Shown: positions 1 through 9,800 of the stretch, piece by piece | Layout: the number at the start of each line of letters is the position of its first letter | How positions within the stretch are numbered: position 1 is the stretch's first letter | Assembly: GCA_002862785.1 (NCBI GenBank) | Contig: PKDZ01000039.1 | Span: 54,198-118,197, forward strand | Origin: Flavobacteriales bacterium | GTDB taxonomy: Bacteria > Bacteroidota > Bacteroidia > Flavobacteriales_D > Sanyastnellaceae | Direction of reading: 5' to 3' | Length of the DNA: 64,000 nt | Made by a program: the position numbers and the translations under genes | The notes under the pieces: generated by a model | What the model was told of the DNA's origin: nothing | Database searches by the model: none | What the model saw: the letters and a program-made list of their open reading frames with translations, nothing else

Positions 1-598
1 CCGCGGTGAATGGGGGGTCATGGTCGGATCTGGTGGGGTGCAGGTCTCGCACAGCTTCAGGGGCGATCGGCTCCCCATCCGATGGCAGATCGGATGGATG
101 CGGGCTGGCATTCCTTGGGCCGGAGCCCGATTTGACTCGGCTGGAGCCCGGAGTCCGGGCTGGTCTGCAGGGTGCATGTCGGCGCCGGCGGGCAGGGGCG
201 GATGAGGGGTGGTCTGGTGGGCTTCGTGGCGGCCTTCGAAGCGCCCAGGATGGGACGATGGAAAATGGGGTGTGCGCAGGCCTGGGGTCACCGGGAAGCA
301 CCTGTTCGTTACATCCCCGGATGGGACCGCCTCCCGGCCCGCGCCTTCGGAGATGGCGATGCCCATGCCTTCATCCGGCTTCGGCCATCTGGGGGGCACA
401 CGGAATGGGCTTTGCGATTCTCTTGGCAGGATCCGGAGGGGTCGGGGTGGGAGCGGGGCAGGCGAAAAACGGGAATTGCAGGGTTCAGCGTGGATTTTCG
501 GCCGGGCAACGGCAGACGGGTCCGTCCGGGGCGGCGCTATATTGGGCGGGCGGAGCACAAGGCTTTCCTTCCGCCGACAAACCAACCGAAAGACGACC

Positions 599-1165
599 AT
601 GGCCACCACTTCCGACATCAAGAATGGACTCTGCATCCGCCACCAGGGGGGGTTGTACCAGGTCATTGAATTCCTCCACAAGAAGACCGCTCGGGGCTCG
701 GGCAATGTCTGGACGAGGATGAAGAACCTCGAGAACGGCAAGATCATCGAGCACAGCTACAACACCGGGTCCAAGATTGACGTGATCCGCGTGGAGACCC
801 GGGAGTACACCTACCTCTATGAGGATGACATGGGATACAATTTCATGAATTCCGACACCTTCGAGCAGATCAGCTTGGAGAAGCACCTCATCGACAACTC
901 CCAGTTCCTGCAGGATGAGATGAAGTGCCTCATCGTGTTCCACGCCGAGGAGGAGCGCCCGTTGAGCGCCAGCCTGCCCAGCCACATCGAGGCTGAAATC
1001 ACCTACACCGAGCCGGGGGTCAAAGGCGACACCGCCACCAACACGCTCAAGCCGGCGACAATTGATACGGGAGCTGAGGTCCGCGTGCCGCTCTTCATCA
1101 ACATCGGCGACCGCATCAAGGTGGACACCCGCACGGGAGACTACTCCGAACGGGTCAAGAAGTAA
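599..1165 (+). CDS. efp: Elongation factor P
   Basis: ORF 209..1165 contains MATTSDIKNGLCIRHQGGLYQVIEFLHKKTARGSGNVWTRMKNLENGKIIEHSY...GDRIKVDTRTGDYSERVKK, full-length EF-P; ATG at 599 in frame. Confidence 0.97.
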   Translation: MATTSDIKNGLCIRHQGGLYQVIEFLHKKTARGSGNVWTRMKNLENGKIIEHSYNTGSKIDVIRVETREYTYLYEDDMGYNFMNSDTFEQISLEKHLIDNSQFLQDEMKCLIVFHAEEERPLSASLPSHIEAEITYTEPGVKGDTATNTLKPATIDTGAEVRVPLFINIGDRIKVDTRTGDYSERVKK

Positions 1166-1170
1166 GGGCC

Positions 1171-2394
1171 ATGTCCGCCGATCTCCGGACACGGAAGCGG
1201 CTGGACCGTCTGCGACAGCAGGCGGACGCGTTGTTGGACCTGACCCAGGCCATCAACCGCAACGTGCCCGATGACGAGCTCTTCGGTCACTACCAACGCA
1301 TTCTAAATGCCCTCGGCGTCGGCAAGCTGGCCCTGTTCTGCCGTGACTTCGGAGATGGCACCTGGGCGTGTTCCGTGGAGTGGGGTTACCCGACCAAGCT
1401 GCCCCGTTTGGACGATGCCGACGCGGCCCTCGGTGGCAAAGCCCATGGCATCGTCGCGGGCGACACCGAGGTGGAGTTCGACCTCGCCATTCCCGTCGAG
1501 CACGAGCAGGAGGTCATCGCTTATGTGGTGATGGGCGATCGTGAGGAAGGCCGGGGCATGAGCCCGTCCATCCGCCACGTCCGCTTCATCACGACCTTGA
1601 CCAATGTGCTCGTGGTCGCCCTCCGGAACCGGGAGCTGACGGCCGAACGCATCCGGACGGCCGGAATCGAGCGGGAGCTGGAACTGGCTGGTGAGATGCA
1701 GTCCATGTTGCTCCCTCGGGTGTTGCCCGAGGACGACCACCGAAGTTTTTCCGCCCGGTATCGGCCCCACCATCACGTGGGCGGGGACTACTACGATGCC
1801 GTGCGGCTCGCCGACGGACGCATGGCCATCGCCATCGCCGATGTGAGCGGCAAGGGCATGCCCGCGGCGTTCCTGATGTCCAACTTCCAGGCCCATCTGC
1901 ACGCCCACCTCGAGCGGGGCGAGGTGGACCTCGAGAATCTCGTGCGGTCCCTCAACCAGCGGGTCTTCAGCAGTGCCCGCGGAGAGCGCTTCATCACCTT
2001 CTTCTTTGCACTCCACGATCCAGCACGGGGCGCCATCGACTACGTCAACTGCGGCCACAACCCACCGCTCTTCGTGCCGGACAAGGGGCCGGGGATGTTC
2101 CTCGGGGCCGGTTGTCCTGGCCTCGGCATGCTGGATGCGTTGCCCGTGGTGGGCGTCGGGACGCTGGATGCGCGTCCCGGATCGACGCTGGTCTGCTTCA
2201 CCGACGGTCTGGTCGAGCAGGAAAACGAAGCCGGTCAGGATTTCGGGGAGCACCGCCTGCAGCGCCTCGTCGAGTCCGATCGGAAGGCGGGAGCGGAGGC
2301 GATGAACGCCGCCATCATCGTGGAATGGGAGCGCCACCGGGGGACGGCGGATCCAGCGGACGATACGGCCCTGCTGACGACTCGCTTCTCCTGA
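1171..2394 (+). CDS. PP2C/SpoIIE-type serine phosphatase (RsbU-like) with N-terminal sensory (GAF-like) region
   Basis: GGDYYDAVRLADGRMAIAIADVSGKGMPAAFLMSNFQA and C-terminal DDTALLTTRF motifs. Confidence 0.85.
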   Translation: MSADLRTRKRLDRLRQQADALLDLTQAINRNVPDDELFGHYQRILNALGVGKLALFCRDFGDGTWACSVEWGYPTKLPRLDDADAALGGKAHGIVAGDTEVEFDLAIPVEHEQEVIAYVVMGDREEGRGMSPSIRHVRFITTLTNVLVVALRNRELTAERIRTAGIERELELAGEMQSMLLPRVLPEDDHRSFSARYRPHHHVGGDYYDAVRLADGRMAIAIADVSGKGMPAAFLMSNFQAHLHAHLERGEVDLENLVRSLNQRVFSSARGERFITFFFALHDPARGAIDYVNCGHNPPLFVPDKGPGMFLGAGCPGLGMLDALPVVGVGTLDARPGSTLVCFTDGLVEQENEAGQDFGEHRLQRLVESDRKAGAEAMNAAIIVEWERHRGTADPADDTALLTTRFS

Positions 2395-3826
2395 GTCCGA
2401 CGTCCATCATGACGAGCATCGCGAGGAAGCCCCAGAACGGGGCGCTGGCCTTGTCGGTGTCGAGGTAGTTGTTCAACACCCCGTGGATGAAGTAGGTCAG
2501 CACACCGAGGTAGATGGAGAGGGCCCACCAGGATCGCCAGCGGTCCTGGTGGCGCAGGGCGCGATGGACGCGGAACCCCACGACGGAGGTCCACCACAGC
2601 AGGACGAGCACGATCAAGGCGCCGGGCACGCCCTGCTCAGCCAGCGGCCCCAGGTATTCGCTGTGGGCGTTGCCCCGGTCGGCATTGTTGGTCGAGATGA
2701 TCGTCCGGTGTTCCGACCGTTGCAAGGGGGCGTAGACGAATTGATACGTCCCGGGGCCCCACCCCACGAGGGGGCGTTCCTGCCAGAGGGCGACGGCGCA
2801 GCTCCAGCGGTTGATGCGCTCGAGGTTGGAGGCGTCACTGGAGACGTTGGAGATGGACTCCACATGCTCGGTCAGGTCATCTGAAGAGTCCTGGTCGTTG
2901 CGTTCCAGGGAGATGAGCAGCTGGTCCCAGACCAGGAACAGCATCAGCAATCCCAAGATGCCCGTGCCCAGCAGCGTGCGCAGCCGCACCCCGAACATCA
3001 TCAGCGCGCCGATGCCGGCCGCCGCCGCCACGGAGACCCAAGCGGCTCGAGTGAAGGAGAGAATCAGACCCACGGTCAGGACCGTGAATGCCACGGTCAG
3101 GCCCAGCTTGCCGATGCCCGATCGGCTGGGCTTGAGCAGCAGGGCGAGCGAGGGGAACCAGAACATGGCGAGCACGGCGCCGTAGCTCGTGTGGTCCTTG
3201 AAGAAGGGGTCCATGACCCAGTGTCCGGCTTGCTTCTCAAACCCATAGCCTGCGTGACGCACCACGGTGTAGACGATGACGGCGAGCAGCGGGATTAAGT
3301 AGAGCAGGACGAAGCGTTCTTGCTTCCGCTCCCCGGTGACAAGGGGGGCCAGCAGGAAGAAGAAACCGACCACGAACCATCCCCGTGCGATGAGGAATTT
3401 GACCGAGACCATCGGGTCGGAGGAGGTGAGGGTGGTCAGGGCGAGCCACACGAACATCACCTGGATGCACCGCGTGATGGGATGCGCCTCGAGGCTGGCA
3501 TTGAGGCGAATGCCCCGCAGCCGGTCCAGCAGGAAGAGCAGGAGCAGACCGAAGAGCAGGGGTTCGGTGGGCAGGTACAGTCCGACGCCGCCGATCTCAA
3601 GCTGTTCGAGATTCAGGCTCAGAGGGACGGTGGCGACCAGCCCGAGGAGGAGCAGGTCCCGACGGGCGAGGGCGAGGGCGACGACCCCGACCACCAGGGG
3701 CAGGGCAGCGACCGGCCAGGTTTGTGTGGCGATGGCAGCTCCGAGCAGCACGGCATACCCGATCGCCACCGCGACGGCGGTGCGGTGTTCGGGAAGCCAG
3801 AGCCGGAGGCCGTTGCCGGAGGGCAT
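2315..3826 (-). CDS. O-antigen ligase family membrane protein
   Basis: Multi-TM ORF with WaaL-like region VGWGPGTYQFVYAPLQ...NAHSEYLGPLAEQGVPGALIVLVLL. Confidence 0.85.
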   Translation of the reverse strand: MPSGNGLRLWLPEHRTAVAVAIGYAVLLGAAIATQTWPVAALPLVVGVVALALARRDLLLLGLVATVPLSLNLEQLEIGGVGLYLPTEPLLFGLLLLFLLDRLRGIRLNASLEAHPITRCIQVMFVWLALTTLTSSDPMVSVKFLIARGWFVVGFFFLLAPLVTGERKQERFVLLYLIPLLAVIVYTVVRHAGYGFEKQAGHWVMDPFFKDHTSYGAVLAMFWFPSLALLLKPSRSGIGKLGLTVAFTVLTVGLILSFTRAAWVSVAAAAGIGALMMFGVRLRTLLGTGILGLLMLFLVWDQLLISLERNDQDSSDDLTEHVESISNVSSDASNLERINRWSCAVALWQERPLVGWGPGTYQFVYAPLQRSEHRTIISTNNADRGNAHSEYLGPLAEQGVPGALIVLVLLWWTSVVGFRVHRALRHQDRWRSWWALSIYLGVLTYFIHGVLNNYLDTDKASAPFWGFLAMLVMMDVGLRRSESSAGPYRPLDPPSPGGAPIPR

Positions 3827-4818
3827 CAGCGGACCGCGTCGCGGAAGAGCAGGAAGACGAGGGCGGCCAGGGCGACGGACACAGCGCCCATGACGGTGAT
3901 GAGCCAGCGGATGGGGCGGGCTTTCTTGTCCGCCACGGCGGCCCGGTCCACCACGAACGCAGCCGGAATCTGGGACTCGGCATCCAGCTTGTTGAGGTCG
4001 AAGCGCTTTTTGAGCACGGCTTCCTGCTCAAAGGCGTCTTCGAGCTTCGTGGTCAGCTGGTTGAATTCCGTCGCGAAGGGGGCCAGTTGCTCCATCTTGC
4101 CCAGGATGTTGGCCGCCCGGGAGGGTTGGCCTTCGGCGAGGGCGGTGGCGTATTGCTCATTGAGCCCCTCGATCTGGACGGGGTAGTCATACACGCCTTC
4201 GCGCCGGAGATCGGCCAGCCGGTCTTCCATGCGCTCGATGCCTTCCTGGTGCTGTTCGAGGCTTTGCTTGGCATAGCGGAAGGCCTCCATGGCGCGGTCG
4301 TTGCGGAGTTGGTTGGAGACCGAATCGGTGAGGTTGGCGATGTCGTTGGCAATGTCGCGGGCCATCAGCGGCTCCTTGTCGAAGACGTCGATGCGGATGG
4401 AGCCGTAGCGTGTCAGGGCGGCGTCGACCTTGCCGGCGTAGACCTTCGCCATCGCCGCCTGGGCACCGGCTTCCCCCCGCTCGATGTCGTAGTGCGCCCA
4501 GAGGTCGTACTTGTCGATGATGCGGCGCCGTACCCGGTCCGAATTCAGAATCTGGAGCAGGCGCTCGGCATCTTCCGTTTCTCCGTAGGCCAAAATGTCC
4601 TCGCGCTTTTCGGCCTCATAGAACTGCGCCCCAATGGATTGCTGGGGCAGGGCAAACAGAACGACCGAAGACTGGAATTCGGGTTCGATGAGGAAGGTGG
4701 CCGCGGCGCTGATGAGGCCGCCGATCAGACCGGACAGAATCAAGGGGTTCCGCCAGGCCCAGATGCGCCGAAGCAAGGCGTTGTCTTCCTGTCGGTTGGC
4801 GGAGTTGGAGTCAATCAT
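3826..4818 (-). CDS. Wzz/chain-length determinant family protein
   Basis: Two terminal TM segments flank a coiled coil; WRNPLILSGLIGGLISAAATFLIEPEFQSSVVLF... Start chosen at MIDSNSANRQ. Confidence 0.8.
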   Translation of the reverse strand: MIDSNSANRQEDNALLRRIWAWRNPLILSGLIGGLISAAATFLIEPEFQSSVVLFALPQQSIGAQFYEAEKREDILAYGETEDAERLLQILNSDRVRRRIIDKYDLWAHYDIERGEAGAQAAMAKVYAGKVDAALTRYGSIRIDVFDKEPLMARDIANDIANLTDSVSNQLRNDRAMEAFRYAKQSLEQHQEGIERMEDRLADLRREGVYDYPVQIEGLNEQYATALAEGQPSRAANILGKMEQLAPFATEFNQLTTKLEDAFEQEAVLKKRFDLNKLDAESQIPAAFVVDRAAVADKKARPIRWLITVMGAVSVALAALVFLLFRDAVR

Positions 4819-4946
4819 GGTGGTGCGTGGTCGGATGTCCCGAAGCAACCGCAAGATGCACCGAGACACGCCCCCAACGGATGGGATTCCCTTTCGAGTA
4901 TGCGCGTTCTTTCCACGGCCCGCGGGTGCGCAGTAGCTTCGCCGCC

Positions 4947-6137
4947 ATGGCTGTGATTGCCGTCAATACCCGATTGGTTGTTCCCGGACGGCTGGACGGC
5001 ATCGGTTGGTTCACCTTGGAGACGGTCCAACGGATGGTGGCGGATCACCCCGAACACGAATTCCACCTGCTGTTTGACCGCAATCCCCCGGTGGATTTGT
5101 TCCCGGGAGACAATGTGCACCACCATTGGGTCTGGCCTCCGGCTCGGCGTCCGTTTCTCGTGGATTGGTGGATGGACCGAAGCATCCCGGCGCTCCTCAG
5201 GAAGGTGGAGGCCGACCTCTTTCTTTCTCCAGATGGCTTCCTGAGCCACCGGACGGAGGTGCCGCAAGTGGCCGTTCAACACGATTTGAATTTCGAGCAC
5301 CATCCAGAATGGCTGCCGGCCAACGTCGCTCGGCACTACCGCCGACGGTTTCCGCAATCGGCAGAACGTGCAGTCCGGATTGCCACGGTGAGCCAATACA
5401 GCGCCCAAGACATTGTGGCGCAATACGGGGTCGATCCGGGCAAGATTGACGTGGTGTACAACGGAGCCGGGGCGGCGTATCATCAGCCCTTGGGGGTCCG
5501 ACCGGACCAAGAGGCCCGGGCCATACGGAACCGGCTGACTGGGGGGCAGCGTTATTTCGTCTTCGTGGGCACCCAGCATCCCCGGAAAAACCTCGAAGGC
5601 TTGCTCGAAGCGTTCACGGCGTACCGAAAAGCCGGCGGAACGTGGGATTTACTGCTGGTCGGGACGGCCATCTGGCGGAAACGGGGCTTCGATGCCCGCA
5701 ACAGTCTGGAGGCCATGCCGGAGGACATCCGCCCCTTCGTGCACCGTTCGGGATGGCTTCCGCAGGACGAATTGGCGGCCGTGCTCGCCGCCGCCGGAGC
5801 CATGGTGTTCATCCCGTGGTTCGAAGGGTTTGGCATTCCCTTGTTGGAGGCGTTTGCCGCTGGCACTCCGGCCATTCATTCCAATCGAACTTCCTTGCCG
5901 GAAGTGGCCGGCGGCGCTGGGCTGGAAGTGGCCCCGGAAGACACCTCGACGGTGGTCGAAGCCCTGTTGCGCATCGAGCAGGAACCAGCATTGCGTGAGG
6001 CCCTCATCGAAAAGGGGCGGCACCGCGCCGACGCCTTCAGTTGGGAGCAAACCTCTGCCCTGCTGTGGGACTGCCTGGTGAAGGCCGGCGAGCAGGTCGG
6101 GGTGCATCTCGGATCGCCTCAGGCCATGGAAGCGTGA
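4947..6137 (+). CDS. Glycosyltransferase family 4/1
   Basis: FVGTQHPRKNLEGLLEAF...FIPWFEGFGIPLLEAFAAGTPAIHSNRTSLPEVAGGAGLEV: GT-B fold motifs; ATG at 4947. Confidence 0.9.
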   Translation: MAVIAVNTRLVVPGRLDGIGWFTLETVQRMVADHPEHEFHLLFDRNPPVDLFPGDNVHHHWVWPPARRPFLVDWWMDRSIPALLRKVEADLFLSPDGFLSHRTEVPQVAVQHDLNFEHHPEWLPANVARHYRRRFPQSAERAVRIATVSQYSAQDIVAQYGVDPGKIDVVYNGAGAAYHQPLGVRPDQEARAIRNRLTGGQRYFVFVGTQHPRKNLEGLLEAFTAYRKAGGTWDLLLVGTAIWRKRGFDARNSLEAMPEDIRPFVHRSGWLPQDELAAVLAAAGAMVFIPWFEGFGIPLLEAFAAGTPAIHSNRTSLPEVAGGAGLEVAPEDTSTVVEALLRIEQEPALREALIEKGRHRADAFSWEQTSALLWDCLVKAGEQVGVHLGSPQAMEA

Positions 6138-6745
6138 AGGGAACGCTGTCGCTTTACGGAGTGGAGGGTCGCCTCGAAGCCGGCGTGGACGAGGCGGGCC
6201 GAGGCTGTCTGGCGGGGCCGGTCACGGCCGCTGCCGTCATTCCCGGTCCCCATGGCGAGGCTTGGCTGAAGATGGGATTGGACGACAGCAAACGGCTCGA
6301 TGCGCAGGCCCGCGAGGCCCTAAGGGAGGCCATTGAAGCGGAAGCGAGTGCCTGGTGTGTGGGGTGGGCCAACGTCGAGGAAATCGAGCGCATCAACATC
6401 CTTCAGGCCACTTACCTCGCCATGCACCGGGCCATCGACGGACTGGACCAACAGCCCGAGCACCTGCTGATCGACGGAAACCGGTTCAAGCCCCATTCCA
6501 TTCCGCACACCTGCGAAGTCAAGGGGGACGGGCGTTTCCTCGCCATCGCGGCGGCGAGCATCCTCGCCAAGACCCACCGCGATGCCCACATGCTCAGGCT
6601 CGCCGAAGACCATCCCGAATACGACTGGGCGTCCAACAAAGGCTATCCCACCCCTCCCCACAAGAAGGCGTTGTCCCGTCACGGCCATACCCCCCACCAC
6701 CGTAGAACTTTTCGCGGCGTACAGGGGACATTATTCGCGTCTTGA
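6134..6745 (+). CDS. rnhB: Ribonuclease HII
   Basis: EAGVDEAGRGCLAGPVTAAAV...DDSKRL...LAIAAASILAKTHRD; GTG start overlaps the upstream TGA. Confidence 0.95.
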   Translation: MKGTLSLYGVEGRLEAGVDEAGRGCLAGPVTAAAVIPGPHGEAWLKMGLDDSKRLDAQAREALREAIEAEASAWCVGWANVEEIERINILQATYLAMHRAIDGLDQQPEHLLIDGNRFKPHSIPHTCEVKGDGRFLAIAAASILAKTHRDAHMLRLAEDHPEYDWASNKGYPTPPHKKALSRHGHTPHHRRTFRGVQGTLFAS

Positions 6746-6813
6746 CCCCGCACGTGTAAAGTCGGTCTCCATTACCCGTTACGATTGAGTTAAACATCAA
6801 GGATTTCAGGGTG

Positions 6814-6835
6814 TTAGGACCTCGAAAGGACCTAA
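6814..6835 (+). promoter_or_regulatory. Hairpin in the leader of the giant secreted protein gene
   Basis: TTAGG-A-CCT-CGAA-AGG-A-CCTAA: stem with one A/A mismatch, 25 nt upstream of ATG 6861. Confidence 0.45.
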
Positions 6836-6860
6836 TTTCCCATTAGCCAATAACCACATT

Positions 6861-9800
6861 ATGAAACGATATGCAATGTGGAAGCTTGCTTCCCTTCTTT
6901 GCGCGGTCCTGATGACCGGAACCCTCTCCGCTCAAACCGCTTATCTCTCGATGCTCGCGGACCCCACCGACGCTTCGAGCGCTCGGTTTGTCAAAATCGA
7001 GAACAATTCAGGGGCGAACCTTGACATGACCGGCTGGTCCCTTCTCCGTTGGACCAACGGCAACGCCGAGCCCCAATCCTCTTCGTTTGACTTGGGCACC
7101 TACGGGACCTTGTACGACGGAGGCTGCATCTACGTGGCCAATTCTGCTTCCGGGTTCCAGGACGCTTACGGTTTCGCCCCTGACTTGGTGGCGGGCACCG
7201 GCGGACCAGCCGACAGCAATGGTGACGACCAGATTGCGCTAAACAACGCAGCAGGCGAGATCGTGGATTTCTTTGGTGTGATCGGAGAGGACGGATCCAA
7301 TACCTGCCATGAATTTGAGGACGGATATGCCCTCCGCACGACCACGGCCCCTGACGGGGAGACGTGGAACGGTGCGAACTGGACCATCTACAGCGATGGC
7401 TCGAGTGCGTCCGGATGTGTTGACCACAATGCTGGGCAAGAGCAGACGGCCGCGGCCATCGCCTCGCTCGTTTCTGCGTGCCCCGCAGACGGCGGCGGAA
7501 GCAACGATGCCAATGCTTGCGGTGTCGAGGGCACAGTCATCGAGTCAGGGAGCTATTTCTATTCCCCAAGCAACGTGATCGTCCCTGTGGGAGGCACAGT
7601 GGTGTGGGTCAATGTCGGCGGGTTTCACAACGTCAACGGGGACATCAACTCATTGGATGGCCAGCCTTACGGCAACCCAGAAGCGTTCTCGTTGGGCGCC
7701 GTGAGCGGTGGTACGCCAGAGACGCCCACCTGCATTGGCAGCTACACCTTCACGGTGCCAGGTGTGTACACCTACGATTGTTCCATTGGGAGCCACGCGG
7801 CCCAAGGCATGGTGGCCACAGTCACTGTCGGAACGGGTGGTTGCACCGACAACACTGCGGTCAACTACAGCGCGAATGCTGATTTTGACAATGGCTCGTG
7901 TGAGTTTGCCCAAGAAGCGACCATCAGCGCCATCCAGCAGGACATGGGGGCAGACGACAACGGCACCTATGACGGTCAGACCGTCCTCGTGCGGGGCGTC
8001 GTGACCGGCGTGTACGGCAGCAACACGTCCATCCAAGACGGAGAGGGCGCGTGGAGCGGTATCTTCATCTACGTTGGTGGCGGCCTGCTCGACGGCACCA
8101 CGCAAGTCGCCATGGGCGACAGTGTGCTCGTGGAAGGCACCGTCGGCAGCTACAACGGAGGCACCCAGTTGACCGGAGCCTCTGCGACCATTCTCAACAG
8201 CGGCAACACCCTTCCGGCCCCGCTCGTGCTGTCCACGGCCGACGCCAATCTTGAGGAGTACGAAGGCGTGCTCTGCCAGGTCACGGGCGCCATCACGGGC
8301 GAACCCAACAACTTCGGCGAGTTCACGATCGACGACGGATCGGGCAACCACACGGTGGACGACCTCGGATACGACGGATACACCGAGCAGGGCGCCATGT
8401 TGGGCGATTCCTACCGGGTGACCGGCGCCATCAACGGCAGCTTCGGCAACAGCATCGAGCCCCGTGACGCGGACGACTTCCAGAAGCTCGGCTGCACCAA
8501 CCCCGCTGCCAACAACTACGACGCCGACGCCATCATCGACGACGACAGCTGTGAAGTCGTGGACGGCGCCATCTCCATCGCCACCATCCAGCAGGGCCAA
8601 GCCCTCGACCCGCCGGTGTTCACCGATTCCTTGGTGACCGTCAGCGGCATCGTGACCGGCGTGTACGGCAGCCTGTTCAGCTTCCAGGAAGGCACGGGCG
8701 CCTACAGCGGCATGTTCGGATTCAACCCGGAGGTCGCCGTCACGGTCGGCGACTTCGTGGCCTTGACCGGTACCATCAATGAATACTTCGGGCTCACACA
8801 GATTATGGGTGTGGACGGCAATCCCATCGCCACGACCATCGTGAGCCAAGGCAACGACCTGCCCGCAGCCGAAGTGCTCGGCACCGCTGCCGCAGACATG
8901 GAGGAATGGGAAGGCGTGCTGGTGCAATCCACCGGTTCCGTGTCTTCTCCAGACCTCGGCAACGGCGAATGGGGCATCGACGACGGTTCCGGTGAACTGC
9001 GTGTCGACGACCGCGGCTGGGACCACCAGGCCACCGGCGAGGTGGTCATCAACGCCCAGTTCCAGGTGACGGCCCCGTTGCACTACAGTTTCGGCAACTA
9101 CAAGCTCATCCCGCGCGGTGAGGGCGACGTGCTCCTGTACGGATGCACCTTGCCCAATGCCGACAACTACGTGGCCGGCGCCGACATCGACGACGGGTCC
9201 TGCACGGGCAGCGAGCCCTGCGACCTGTTCTTCAGCGAGTATGCCGAAGGGTCCTCCAACAACAAGTACCTCGAGATCTACAACCCGACCGATGGTCCCG
9301 TGAGCCTCGCGCTCTACTCGCTCGCCAACCAGTCCAACGGAGCCAACAACTCCGATCCGGCAGCCGCAGAGTGGGACTACTGGAACGATCTCTTCGCCAC
9401 GGGCGCCTCCATCGGCGCCGGGGAGACCTACCTGATCGTGCATCCGAGTGCCAGCGCGGCCCTGCTCGACAGCGCCGACGTCACCTTCGGCTTCCTCTCC
9501 AACGGAGACGATGCCTGGGGCCTGATCTACAGCGCCAATGCCTCCTTCGGCAACGGAGGAGACTGGGAACTGATCGACGTGGTCGGTGAGCCTTACGGTC
9601 TGGATCCCGGCTCCGGTTGGGACGTGGCCGGCGTGACCAATGCGACGCAGAACCACACCCTGCGCCGGAAGTCCTCCATCTCCTACGGAAACGGCGGAGA
9701 TTGGGCCGCTTCGGCCGGCACCAATGCCGACGACAGCCAGTGGATCGTCCTCGAGAACGATTACGCCCTGAACAACGGCCTGGAAGGCTACAACAGCCAC

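Noticed and set aside
6-722. 238-aa plus ORF upstream of and overlapping efp
   Set aside because: Composition (GRS/P-rich) is not protein-like and it overlaps efp in another frame.
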